From Neptunicoccus cionae (GTDB lineage: Bacteria > Pseudomonadota > Alphaproteobacteria > Rhodobacterales > Rhodobacteraceae): a DNA stretch of 64,000 nucleotides. How positions within the stretch are numbered: position 1 is the stretch's first letter; every line of letters begins with the position of its first letter. Both the position numbers and the translations under genes were made by a program. Under the pieces are notes generated by a model. It was given only the letters and a program-made list of their open reading frames with translations, made no database searches and had not been told where the DNA came from. Of the stretch, positions 17,609 to 25,762 are shown piece after piece. The stretch covers positions 682,001 to 746,000 of the forward strand of contig NZ_PKOJ01000001.1 of assembly GCF_002860325.1 (NCBI RefSeq). Reading direction: 5' to 3'.

Positions 17609-20110
17609 ATGAAAACCCACGTAAAAGCCTGTGTTGTCGGCGGCGGCGCTGTCGGGGCCTCGATTGCGTACCATCTTGCCAAGGCAGGTTGGAAAGACGT
17701 TGTTCTGCTGGAGCGGGATGAACTGACGTCAGGGTCTACATGGCACGCGGCGGGACTGTTGCCGCTGTTCAATATGTCCTATGCGACAACTCATATTCAC
17801 GATTATTCCGTAAAATTCTACAAAACACTGGAAGAAGAAACCGGATTGAACGCCGGATTTTCTGTGGTCGGTAACCTGCGCATGGCCCAGACCAAAGAGC
17901 GGATGGATGAATATATGCTTTACGGGACCACGGCGGAATCCGTTGGCGTGCCGTTTGAAAAGCTGACCCCCGCGCAGATCAAGGAACGCTGGCCGCTGAT
18001 CCGCACCGAAGATCTGGAAGGGGCGATCTACCACCCGACCGACGGTTACATCAATCCGGCGGATGTTACGATGGCTATGGCCAAAGGCGCACGGCAGCGC
18101 GGCGTAGAGATCATCCGCAAGCGTCAGGTGGACAGTTATGAATGGACAGGCACCGAATGGATCGTGCGCGGTACAGTGATGGTCGAAGTGGGCGGCAATC
18201 TGGTGCCCTCAGAGGAAACCTTTGAAATTCACGCCGAACATGTGGTTACAGCAACAGGTAACCACGCACAGCGCACGGCCAAGCTGCTGGGGATCAAGAT
18301 CCCCGCAATCCCTGTGGAACACCAGTTTATCGTCACCGACGTTGATCCGGCGCTTCAAGCCTACCGCGCGGCAGGCAATCCTGAACACCCAGTTATCCGC
18401 GATGCAGATGCGCAATCCTATGTGCGGGAAGAACGGGGCGGCTGGATTCTGGGCGTCTATGAAAAGAACGCTCCGGCGCGGTTTGAATATGGCGTGCCCG
18501 ACAGTTTCCGCGCCGATCTGTTCCAGCTCGATCTGGAAAGGATCGAAGACCAGTACATGGCGATGATCCACCGCCTTCCGTCCTGTGAAAATTCCGGCCT
18601 GAAAGACGATTTCAACGGCCCGATCTGCTATACGCCGGATGGCAACCCGCTGGTTGGTCCGGCACCTGGTCTGCGCAATATGTGGCTGGCCGAAGGCTTT
18701 TCCTTCGGGATCACTGCGGCGGGTGGTACGGGTTATTACATGGCGCAGATGATGGTCGAAGGCGAGGCCGAGATCGACATGGCATCGCTCGACCCGAAAC
18801 GCTACGGCTCTTGGATGACAACCGAGTTCGCCGCCCGCAAGAACGAGGAATGTTACGATCACGTTTACATCCTGCACCACCCCGACGAGGAACGCCCCGC
18901 CGCACGTCCGCTGCGCACGGCCCCTGCCTATGACCGCCAAAAGGCGCTGGGCGCACAGTTCGGCTTTGTGAACGGCTGGGAACGTCCGAATTACTACGGG
19001 CCGCTGGATGCGCCGGATAATTTTGACCATGACGGGCGATCTTTCCGCCGTGGAACGTGGTGGAAATACGCGGTGGAAGAAGCCAAAGCCATCCGCGAAG
19101 GTGTCGGGCTGATTGATGCCACAGCCTTTACCAAACATGTGGTCAAAGGGCCGGGCGCGACCGCGTTTCTGGATTGGTTCACTTGTAACAAACTGCCCAA
19201 GATCGGCCGCATCAACCTGACCTATGCGCTGACCGATGCAGGCACCACCCGCACCGAATATACCATCGTTCGCAATGGAGAGGATTCCTATTATCTGGTC
19301 TCTGCCGGTGCGTGGACGGATTATGACGCGGATTTCCTGCGCAAAGCGGCCGAGGATAAAGCGGGCGAGTTTGGCTATATCGAAATTCAGAATGTCACCA
19401 GCCAATGGGGTGTCTTTGCCATTGCCGGTCCGAAATCCCGCGATGTTCTAAAAAAGATCATCAAGGACGCCGATCCTGATACCGCCCTGTCCAACAAGCG
19501 GTTCCCTTGGCTGTCTGCACAGCAGATCGAATTGGGCATGTGTCCTGTGAATGCGATCCGTGTGGCCTATACTGGCGAATTGGGCTGGGAATTGCACCAC
19601 CCGATCGAGATGCAGAACTACCTGTGGGATCTGATCCTTGAGGCAGGCAAGGAACACGGGCTGAAGCTGGTGGGCGCACGGGCGCAAAACTGGCTGCGGC
19701 AGGAAAAATCCTATCGCGCATTCGGTAACGAACTGGGCCGCGATGCCACCCCCGCCGAGGCCGATCTGCCCCGCTTTATCGACCTGACTAAAGAGTTCAA
19801 CGGCAAGGCCGCGATGGAGGCCAAGGGCATCCGCGCAAAATGTGTTACCGTCCTGATCGACGGACCCGACGATGCCGATCCTTGGGGACGCGAAGCACTG
19901 TTGCTGGATGGTAAAAAGATCGGGCGGCTGACTTCGGGCGGCTATTCGGTGCATTTCGAAAAGCAGATCGGCATGGGCTATGTTCCGCCCGAACTCGCTG
20001 TGGTCGGGCAGAAGCTGCAGGTGCGGATGCTGGGTGAACTGTGGAACGCAGAGGTGGTTGAGGACAGCCCCTACGACCCGAGCAATGCCAATATCCGTGT
20101 GAACGGATAG
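17609..20110 (+). CDS. FAD-dependent oxidoreductase with GcvT-like domain (dimethylglycine/sarcosine dehydrogenase family)
   Basis: An 833-residue two-part enzyme. The N-terminal DAO domain has the dinucleotide fold VVGGGAVGASIAYHLAKAG and GSTWHAAGL with His46, which in dimethylglycine and sarcosine dehydrogenases carries covalent FAD. The C-terminal half is an aminomethyltransferase-like folate-binding domain (WKYAVEEAKAIREGVGLIDATAFTKHVVKGPGA ... LGWELHHP ... GYVPPELAVVGQ). Such enzymes oxidise N-methyl groups and pass them to tetrahydrofolate; roseobacters carry many paralogs acting on glycine-betaine breakdown products and related methylated amines. The exact substrate is unknown. It stands alone with its own terminator. 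Confidence 0.85.
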   Translation: MKTHVKACVVGGGAVGASIAYHLAKAGWKDVVLLERDELTSGSTWHAAGLLPLFNMSYATTHIHDYSVKFYKTLEEETGLNAGFSVVGNLRMAQTKERMDEYMLYGTTAESVGVPFEKLTPAQIKERWPLIRTEDLEGAIYHPTDGYINPADVTMAMAKGARQRGVEIIRKRQVDSYEWTGTEWIVRGTVMVEVGGNLVPSEETFEIHAEHVVTATGNHAQRTAKLLGIKIPAIPVEHQFIVTDVDPALQAYRAAGNPEHPVIRDADAQSYVREERGGWILGVYEKNAPARFEYGVPDSFRADLFQLDLERIEDQYMAMIHRLPSCENSGLKDDFNGPICYTPDGNPLVGPAPGLRNMWLAEGFSFGITAAGGTGYYMAQMMVEGEAEIDMASLDPKRYGSWMTTEFAARKNEECYDHVYILHHPDEERPAARPLRTAPAYDRQKALGAQFGFVNGWERPNYYGPLDAPDNFDHDGRSFRRGTWWKYAVEEAKAIREGVGLIDATAFTKHVVKGPGATAFLDWFTCNKLPKIGRINLTYALTDAGTTRTEYTIVRNGEDSYYLVSAGAWTDYDADFLRKAAEDKAGEFGYIEIQNVTSQWGVFAIAGPKSRDVLKKIIKDADPDTALSNKRFPWLSAQQIELGMCPVNAIRVAYTGELGWELHHPIEMQNYLWDLILEAGKEHGLKLVGARAQNWLRQEKSYRAFGNELGRDATPAEADLPRFIDLTKEFNGKAAMEAKGIRAKCVTVLIDGPDDADPWGREALLLDGKKIGRLTSGGYSVHFEKQIGMGYVPPELAVVGQKLQVRMLGELWNAEVVEDSPYDPSNANIRVNG

Positions 20111-20139
20111 ACTTGGTCAGAAATTTCTAATCTAAAACA

Positions 20140-20170
20140 GACGCTGCCATCCCAAATGGCGGCGTCTTTC
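20140..20170 (+). terminator. Rho-independent terminator of the FAD/GcvT gene
   Basis: Stem GACGCTGCCAT (20140-20150) and ATGGCGGCGTC (20156-20166), loop CCCAA, with one T-G pair in the stem, followed by TTTCCGTTT. It begins 30 bp after the stop codon. Confidence 0.8.
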
Positions 20171-20321
20171 CGTTTGGCATCTGTTCCACCCTTGGTAGCA
20201 TTTTTCATCCGGTTCACGATTCTTCGTATGATGCACAATTTTTATGCTACTATTTACTGACTAATCGGACGTGAGCGCAGTAGCGGCACTAAAAAAAATC
20301 TTAAGCAAAAGGAATTATTAA

Positions 20322-21605
20322 ATGGACCTCAGATATAACGGCGGTGATCCCGGATTTTTCAGCGCACCCTTCACCGAAACAGGGGCGTTTTCGACAATTG
20401 TCGACAGCAAGGTCGTCTTTTCAACCGCCAGTTCGGAAACTGTAATGGTTGGTAGCGGATTCACGGCGGGCGTTTCGGGGCTGCCCGGGGACACCGGCAC
20501 TGTGACAGGTGTAACCTACAAGCAAGGCGGCGCTGTCATAGCCCGTTTCACGGACCTGAGTTGGGCCATGTCTGCTCTGCTTCCCGCGCTGCTTGCCATT
20601 GATGTTGATGATTATACCGGCATCAACGCGTTGTTGTCCGGAGACGTCCTGAACATCAATGCAGTCGGTGCAAGTGATGCGTTTAAGCTGCCGACGGAGT
20701 TGGAACTGGACGGCGGCGTTGTCTTCAGAGGCTCTTCCCACAACGATATGATGACTTCCGGTGACGGCGATGATGAACTCTCGGGCCGGAGCGGACGGGA
20801 CAGTTTGGACGGTGGTGCCGGCGATGATACAGTAGAAGGCGGCGCCGGTAATGACGAACTGGGCGGCGGTTCCGGCAACGATAACGTGAGCGGCAACACC
20901 GGACATGATGCGATCTACGGCGGTTCCGGCGATGATACGCTGAACGGAGACGGTGGCAAAGATTACATTTCGGGTGGCGATGATGACGATCAGATCTTCG
21001 GCGGCGGCGGCAAGGACGAAATCGAGGGTGGCAACGGCAACGACATAATCTCTGCTGGTAAAGGCCATGATAGTGTTGACGGTGGCGCTGGCGACGACCA
21101 GATCGACGGCGATGGCGGACATGACAAGCTGTATGGCGGAGCCGATAACGACATCATCCGAGGCGGGTCCGGTAAGGACCGGATCGAAGGCGGCGACGGG
21201 AATGACATTCTCGGCGGCAATTCCGGTAAGGATACCATCAAGGGCGGCGCAGGCAATGATTTCATCGTTGGCGGGTCCGGTAAGGACGTGCTTTACGGTG
21301 GAACCGAAGCCGACCAGTTCATCTTTAACCACGCCAAAGACAGCGGCAAAGGCAAGTTTTCTGATACGATTATGGATTTCGAACAGGGTGTCGATTTCCT
21401 TGATTTTTCTGCCTTCGGGGCGGAGTTCATCGGGGATGCGAAGTTCTCTGGCACCGGCGCCGAAGTTCAGGCAACGAACGACGGCAGCGGAAATTCCATT
21501 CTGATTGTCGATGTAAATGGCGATGGCAAAGGCGACATGCGCATTGATGTAATGGGAGTAGAGGATCTTATGGCGGACAGTTTCGTAACGCTTGATCCTG
21601 CCTGA
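20322..21605 (+). CDS. RTX (haemolysin-type Ca-binding) repeat protein, copy A
   Basis: A 427-residue protein. Residues 1-140 are a non-repetitive domain shared distantly with copy B. About residues 146-335 form roughly 21 nonapeptide repeats of the type GGxGxDxxx (for example GAGDDQIDG, GSGKDRIEG), which fold into a calcium-filled beta-roll. The last 90 residues match the serralysin-type C-terminal domain (DQFIFNHAKDSGKGKFSDTIMDFEQGVDFLDFS) and end in VTLDPA, which is typical of type I secretion substrates. No cleavable signal peptide is present, and no exporter gene lies in the window. The start at 20322 is preceded by AAAGGA. No catalytic domain is recognised. Bases 21078-21609 are nearly identical to copy B. 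Confidence 0.88.
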   Translation: MDLRYNGGDPGFFSAPFTETGAFSTIVDSKVVFSTASSETVMVGSGFTAGVSGLPGDTGTVTGVTYKQGGAVIARFTDLSWAMSALLPALLAIDVDDYTGINALLSGDVLNINAVGASDAFKLPTELELDGGVVFRGSSHNDMMTSGDGDDELSGRSGRDSLDGGAGDDTVEGGAGNDELGGGSGNDNVSGNTGHDAIYGGSGDDTLNGDGGKDYISGGDDDDQIFGGGGKDEIEGGNGNDIISAGKGHDSVDGGAGDDQIDGDGGHDKLYGGADNDIIRGGSGKDRIEGGDGNDILGGNSGKDTIKGGAGNDFIVGGSGKDVLYGGTEADQFIFNHAKDSGKGKFSDTIMDFEQGVDFLDFSAFGAEFIGDAKFSGTGAEVQATNDGSGNSILIVDVNGDGKGDMRIDVMGVEDLMADSFVTLDPA

Positions 21606-21609
21606 TACC
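21078..21609 (+). repeat. 532-bp direct repeat, unit 1 (3' end of RTX copy A)
   Basis: This segment matches 22654-23185 with 10 differences in 532 bases as aligned by eye. The first 209 bases (21078-21286) are identical. Nine of the ten changes are silent; the other is Ala to Thr. The match ends four bases after the stop codon. Confidence 0.93.
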
Positions 21610-21630
21610 GGACCGTTTTTAGACACCCGA

Positions 21631-21655
21631 AAGCCCGGCCCCGCGCCGGGCTTTT
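21631..21655 (+). terminator. Rho-independent terminator after RTX copy A
   Basis: Stem AAGCCCGGC (21631-21639) and GCCGGGCTT (21645-21653), loop CCCGC, then a short T-run. It lies 25 bp after the stop codon and uses the same stem as the terminator after copy B. Confidence 0.85.
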
Positions 21656-21930
21656 GACGCATGACTTATACAAGAAAAAATTATCACATGCCGCGCTGCG
21701 TTGACCGAGCATGCATGCTAGCCGCGACTAAATCTGCGCGGGTATTGAGAGAAAATTTACAATTTCAGGGTGAAATTCTTGCAGTCTGGCAACGTATTTC
21801 GACTTATGAACGCATGTATAATGCAATTTTACCACAAAATAGCCCGATTTCCCCCTCTCTTTACTCTAGGTAAACTAATGGGAGGCTGCGCACGATAGTG
21901 CAGCAGCATTGATTTAAAGAGGGAAGTTCG
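21656..21930. other. AT-rich gap between the two RTX genes
   Basis: The gap between the stop of copy A and the start of copy B is 325 bp. After the terminator it contains no convincing gene; a 70-codon frame (21661-21873) lacks a ribosome site and family features. A TATAAT at 21817-21822 is a possible -10 box for copy B, without a clear -35. The base composition is visibly richer in A and T than the rest of the window. AGAGGGAAG just before 21931 is the ribosome site of copy B. Confidence 0.5.
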
Positions 21931-23181
21931 ATGGAATTCAAACTTAATGGTGGGTCCATTTATAGCATATTCGCGCATGGTGTTGCCGGTGCAGAGATCT
22001 CCTCAGTTACCGACACCAAAATTATTTACCAGAGAGATAATTTGGAAGCTGTGTTAGCGGGAGAGGGATTTTCCACAACGGGCTCCGGCGCCATGGCTTC
22101 AGCAGGTACAGTTCATTCCATCACGTTGAAAATAGATGGCGAGGTGTATGCCAGAGGAACGGATTTAATGTGGTCCTTGTCAGAGTTACTATCTGAGATC
22201 AAGAGGATGGAGGAGGCGATCGAAGCGAGCGAAGCGTATGATCCCAGCGGTTTGAGCGCACTGCTGTCCGATGGTCCACTTGAGGTAAATGGTATTGGCG
22301 CAAGTCAAGGGATAAGGCTTTTGGAGGGGATGACTTACGATGGAGAAGTCACATTCAAGGGCTCATCGAACAGCGACATTGTGTTCGTCGACGCTGGCGA
22401 TGATAAATTGTTTGGTCGTGGCAATCGGGATTATCTTGCCGGGGGCGAAGGCAATGATCGGATAGACGGTGGTGGCGACGCGGATATCTTGCATGGGAAT
22501 GAAGGTAACGATAAGATCATTGGTAGAGGTGGTGATGACGAAATGTTTGGTGGAGCTGATGCCGATGACATCGACGGGGGCAGCGGCGCAGACATTATTA
22601 ACGGCGACGAAGGCAATGACATCCTTAGCGGCGGAAAAGGTAGAGACACCATAGACGGTGGCGCTGGCGACGACCAGATCGACGGCGATGGCGGACATGA
22701 CAAGCTGTATGGCGGAGCCGATAACGACATCATCCGAGGCGGGTCCGGTAAGGACCGGATCGAAGGCGGCGACGGGAATGACATTCTCGGCGGCAATTCC
22801 GGTAAGGATACCATCAAGGGCGGCGCAGGCAATGATTTCATCGTTGGCGGGTCCGGTAAGGATGTGCTTTACGGTGGAACCGAAGCTGACCAGTTCATCT
22901 TTAACCACGCCAAAGACAGCGGCAAAGGCAAGTTTTCCGATACGATTATGGATTTCGAACAGGGAGTCGATTTCCTTGATTTCTCTGCCTTCGGGACGGA
23001 GTTCATCGGGGATGCGAAGTTCTCTGGCACCGGCGCCGAAGTTCAGGCAACGAACGACGGCAGCGGAAATTCCATTCTGATTGTCGATGTGAATGGCGAC
23101 GGCAAAGGTGACATGCGCATTGATGTTATGGGAGTAGAGGATCTTATGGCGGACAGTTTCGTAACGCTTGATCCTGCCTGA
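21931..23181 (+). CDS. RTX (haemolysin-type Ca-binding) repeat protein, copy B
   Basis: A 416-residue paralog of copy A. Residues 1-150 form a diverged non-repetitive domain (compare SGLSALLSDGPLEVNGIGASQGIRL with GINALLSGDVLNINAVGASDAFKL of copy A). About 19 RTX nonapeptides follow, and then the same serralysin-type C-terminal domain. The first ten repeats are its own; from GAGDDQIDG onward the DNA is nearly identical to copy A. The 5' half has more A/T-rich codons (TTA, AGA, ATA) than its neighbours and the 3' half does not, giving the gene a mosaic look. Probable extracellular product of type I secretion; function unknown. Start supported by AGAGGGAAG. Confidence 0.88.
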   Translation: MEFKLNGGSIYSIFAHGVAGAEISSVTDTKIIYQRDNLEAVLAGEGFSTTGSGAMASAGTVHSITLKIDGEVYARGTDLMWSLSELLSEIKRMEEAIEASEAYDPSGLSALLSDGPLEVNGIGASQGIRLLEGMTYDGEVTFKGSSNSDIVFVDAGDDKLFGRGNRDYLAGGEGNDRIDGGGDADILHGNEGNDKIIGRGGDDEMFGGADADDIDGGSGADIINGDEGNDILSGGKGRDTIDGGAGDDQIDGDGGHDKLYGGADNDIIRGGSGKDRIEGGDGNDILGGNSGKDTIKGGAGNDFIVGGSGKDVLYGGTEADQFIFNHAKDSGKGKFSDTIMDFEQGVDFLDFSAFGTEFIGDAKFSGTGAEVQATNDGSGNSILIVDVNGDGKGDMRIDVMGVEDLMADSFVTLDPA

Positions 23182-23185
23182 TACC
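22654..23185 (+). repeat. 532-bp direct repeat, unit 2 (3' end of RTX copy B)
   Basis: Partner of 21078-21609 at a constant offset of 1576 bp. Both edges are abrupt: the preceding codons differ at most bases, and identity stops just past the stop codon. Confidence 0.93.
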
Positions 23186-23205
23186 AAACACAGTCTGACA
23201 CGACC

Positions 23206-23234
23206 AAAGCCCGGCTATATGCCGGGCTTTTTCG
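23206..23234 (+). terminator. Rho-independent terminator after RTX copy B
   Basis: Stem AAAGCCCGGC (23206-23215) and GCCGGGCTTT (23221-23230), loop TATAT, followed by TT. It lies 24 bp past the stop codon. Confidence 0.85.
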
Positions 23235-23320
23235 TTGCAGGCGGAACAGTCTTTCCGCACTTGTTTTTTCCACAACGGCAGTGTGAAACTGGCATCTCAA
23301 CCGCCCGAAGGAGAAGGCTT

Positions 23321-23716
23321 GTGTCGCAACGTTTGGCCCATACTGCGCTGGTCGTTCAGGATTATGACGAGGCTATCGCCTTTTACGTGGATGTTCTGGG
23401 GTTCGAACTGGTCGCGGACAGCTACCAGCCGGAACAGGACAAGCGCTGGGTGGTCGTTCGTCCAAAAGGGGAGAACTCAGCCTCGCTGATTCTAGCAAAG
23501 GCGAGCGACGATACACAGCGCGCTTTTGTCGGAAATCAGGCGGGCGGACGCGTGTTTTTGTTTCTGCAAACCGATGATTTCTGGCGGGATTACAAACTCT
23601 ATCTGACCCGCGGAGTAGAGTTCACCCGTGATCCGGCGGTGATGGAGTATGGCACTGTCGCCGTGTTCAAGGATCTCTATGGCACGCTTTGGGATCTGAT
23701 CGAATTCGCGGACTAG
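23321..23716 (+). CDS. VOC-superfamily (glyoxalase-like) protein
   Basis: A 131-residue protein with the vicinal-oxygen-chelate fold: HTALVVQDYDEAIAFYVDVLGFELVADS in the first beta-alpha-beta-beta-beta unit and FKDLYGTLWDLIEFAD at the end, giving metal-ligand candidates His9 and Glu128. The start is GTG at 23321, preceded by AAGGAGAAGG; the frame continues upstream into the terminator of the RTX gene and is not believed there. Substrate unknown. Its stop overlaps the convergent DUF937 gene by 4 bp. Confidence 0.82.
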   Translation: MSQRLAHTALVVQDYDEAIAFYVDVLGFELVADSYQPEQDKRWVVVRPKGENSASLILAKASDDTQRAFVGNQAGGRVFLFLQTDDFWRDYKLYLTRGVEFTRDPAVMEYGTVAVFKDLYGTLWDLIEFAD

Positions 23717-24318
23717 CGCATGAACTTGCCGAGAATGTCATTCATCGGCGAGCCGTCCCCGTCTGCGTCCAGTAATTTGGACAAATGGCCGAGGTCCGGT
23801 CCCTTGCCATCCGTACCACCGCCCAGAAACCCGCCGACCATGCCCATGATGCCGCCGCTGTCATCTGCGCCGGAAAACCGGCCCATCAGGTTCTCGATAG
23901 TGTTGTCTGGCATCTCTTTTTGCAATCCGCCTTGCAGCATCGCTGCCAGTGCGGGCAGGAATTGCATCACTGTGGCCAGATCGATTCCCGTGCGCTCTGC
24001 CGCTTCCGAAGCAATCTCTTTTGGGGCCTGATGCCCGCCCATCAGGGTTTCCAGAAACGCCATGCCCTGTGCCTGTCCAGTCGGCGCTGCGGCTTGGGAG
24101 GCATCTTCGAAGTAGCTGCGTTGCTGTTCGCCGTGGAGCGAGGACAACAGGTCTTGCATCCCTCCGCTTTCCGCCTTTTCCTTGGCAGCCTGACCGATCG
24201 TCGGTGCAAGTAATTCGGACAGTTGCTGTGCCTGACTCTCGTTCATGCCGAATTGACTGGCAAGCTGCGACAGCCCCTGTCCGTTCTGGGCATTCTGCAA
24301 AAGGTTCATCAGGGACAT
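23713..24318 (-). CDS. DUF937-family protein
   Basis: A 201-residue protein with the features of DUF937: an N-terminal helix pair (LMNLLQNAQNGQGLSQLASQFGMNESQAQQLSELLAPTIG), hydrophobic helices in the middle (ATVMQFLPALAAMLQGGL), and a Gly/Asp-rich end with GGIMGMVGGFLGGG and a calcium-like DADGDG. The ATG at 24318 follows GAAGAGG; an in-frame ATG six codons earlier lacks a site. No function is established for the family; it is probably cytoplasmic or membrane-associated. Confidence 0.75.
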   Translation of the reverse strand: MSLMNLLQNAQNGQGLSQLASQFGMNESQAQQLSELLAPTIGQAAKEKAESGGMQDLLSSLHGEQQRSYFEDASQAAAPTGQAQGMAFLETLMGGHQAPKEIASEAAERTGIDLATVMQFLPALAAMLQGGLQKEMPDNTIENLMGRFSGADDSGGIMGMVGGFLGGGTDGKGPDLGHLSKLLDADGDGSPMNDILGKFMR

Positions 24319-24398
24319 GGCAGCCTCTTCGGTCATAAAAACAGTTATAATAAATATGTGGGGGGAAAATCGGAGCGGTCAAGGCTGCACATGTCAGG

Positions 24399-24423
24399 AC
24401 CTGCGGGGGCATGCCCCGCAGGT
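24399..24423 (-). terminator. Strong hairpin just after trpB
   Basis: Perfect 10-bp arms ACCTGCGGGG (24399-24408) and CCCCGCAGGT (24414-24423), starting 8 bp after the trpB stop codon. There is no T-run on the minus strand, so it may be a terminator of the less usual kind or an mRNA-stabilising 3' end. Confidence 0.5.
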
Positions 24424-24430
24424 GCCGGTT

Positions 24431-25663
24431 TTATTCGCTGTCCATATCCCAGCCAAGGTGGCGGGCGACGGTGAAGATGTCTTTGTCTCCACGTCCGCAC
24501 ATATTCATGACCATGATGTGGTCTTTAGGCAGGGTCGGGGCCAGTTTGCGCACATGGGCCAGCGCGTGGGAAGGTTCGAGCGCCGGAATGATACCTTCTG
24601 TGCGGCAGGAGAACTGGAACGCTTCCAGCGCCTCTGCATCGGTTACGCTTACATATTCGGCGCGGCCTGTGTCATGCAGCCAGCTGTGTTCCGGCCCGAT
24701 CCCGGGATAGTCCAATCCGGCAGAGATCGAATAGCCTTCGAGGATCTGGCCTGCATCGTCCTGCAACAGATAGGTACGGTTGCCGTGCAGAACACCCGGT
24801 TTGCCGCCCAGCAGGGAGGCACAGTGTTCCATATTGTCGTTCACACCCTTGCCACCGGCTTCGACACCGATGATGCGTACGGATTTATCGTCCAGAAACG
24901 GAAAGAACAGGCCCATCGCGTTAGAACCGCCGCCGATGGCCGCAATCACGCTGTCGGGCAGCGCACCTTCGCCTTCATGCTCTGCCAGTTGTTCGCGCAC
25001 TTCCTTGCCGATGATGCTTTGGAAATCGCGTACCATGGCGGGGTAGGGGTGCGGACCGGCCACGGTGCCGATGCAATAGAAGGTTTCGTCCACATAGGTC
25101 ACCCAGTCGCGCAGGGCATCGTTCATGGCGTCCTTCAGCGTGCCACGACCGGAGGTCACAGGCACCACTTCAGCGCCGAGCAGCTTCATGCGGAACACGT
25201 TGGGGGCCTGACGTTCTACATCGTGGGCACCCATGTAGACCACGCATTTCAAACCGAATTTGGCACAAACGGTGGCTGTGGCCACCCCGTGTTGCCCCGC
25301 GCCGGTTTCCGCGATGATCCGCGTCTTGCCCATGCGCCGCGCCAGCAGGATCTGCCCCAGCACGTTGTTAATCTTATGGGCGCCGGTGTGGTTCAGTTCA
25401 TCCCGTTTGAAATAGACTTTCGCGCCGCCCAGTTCTTCGGTGATCCGGCTGGCAAAATAGAGCGGGCTGGGACGCCCAACATAGTGTTTCCACAGATAAT
25501 CCATCTCGGCCCAGAAATCCGGATCAACCTTTGCTTTTTCATATTCGGCTTCCAGATCGAGGATCAGCGGCATCAGGGTTTCAGATACAAACCGTCCGCC
25601 GAAATCACCGAACCGGCCGTTTTCGTCAGGGCCGGACATAAAGGAATTGAGCAAATCGTTCAT
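24431..25663 (-). CDS. trpB: Tryptophan synthase beta chain
   Basis: A 410-residue PLP enzyme that joins indole and serine into tryptophan. Motifs: [14 protein letters not shown] at the N-terminus, the PLP lysine in [27 protein letters not shown] for the phosphate cup, and EPSHALAHV. The ATG at 25663 follows AAGGAG. In many alphaproteobacteria trpF-trpB are adjacent and followed by trpA; here a BNR-repeat gene lies between trpF and trpB, and trpA is not in the window. Confidence 0.96.
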   Translation of the reverse strand: MNDLLNSFMSGPDENGRFGDFGGRFVSETLMPLILDLEAEYEKAKVDPDFWAEMDYLWKHYVGRPSPLYFASRITEELGGAKVYFKRDELNHTGAHKINNVLGQILLARRMGKTRIIAETGAGQHGVATATVCAKFGLKCVVYMGAHDVERQAPNVFRMKLLGAEVVPVTSGRGTLKDAMNDALRDWVTYVDETFYCIGTVAGPHPYPAMVRDFQSIIGKEVREQLAEHEGEGALPDSVIAAIGGGSNAMGLFFPFLDDKSVRIIGVEAGGKGVNDNMEHCASLLGGKPGVLHGNRTYLLQDDAGQILEGYSISAGLDYPGIGPEHSWLHDTGRAEYVSVTDAEALEAFQFSCRTEGIIPALEPSHALAHVRKLAPTLPKDHIMVMNMCGRGDKDIFTVARHLGWDMDSE

Positions 25664-25762
25664 CAGGGTTCTCCTTGGGTCGCACGTGATCTAGCCCGAC
25701 TCCCGCGTCAGGTAAACCCTGCCCTGAAAGGAGGCGGTTTTTTCGGGGCGATCCCTGCGGAA

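Noticed and set aside
20760-21310. Regular short-period repeats that might suggest a CRISPR or tandem DNA array
   Set aside because: The 27-bp period encodes the RTX nonapeptides; repeats are degenerate in DNA, there are no spacers and no cas genes.
21661-21873. 70-codon frame between the RTX genes
   Set aside because: No ribosome site, odd composition, and it overlaps the likely promoter region of copy B.
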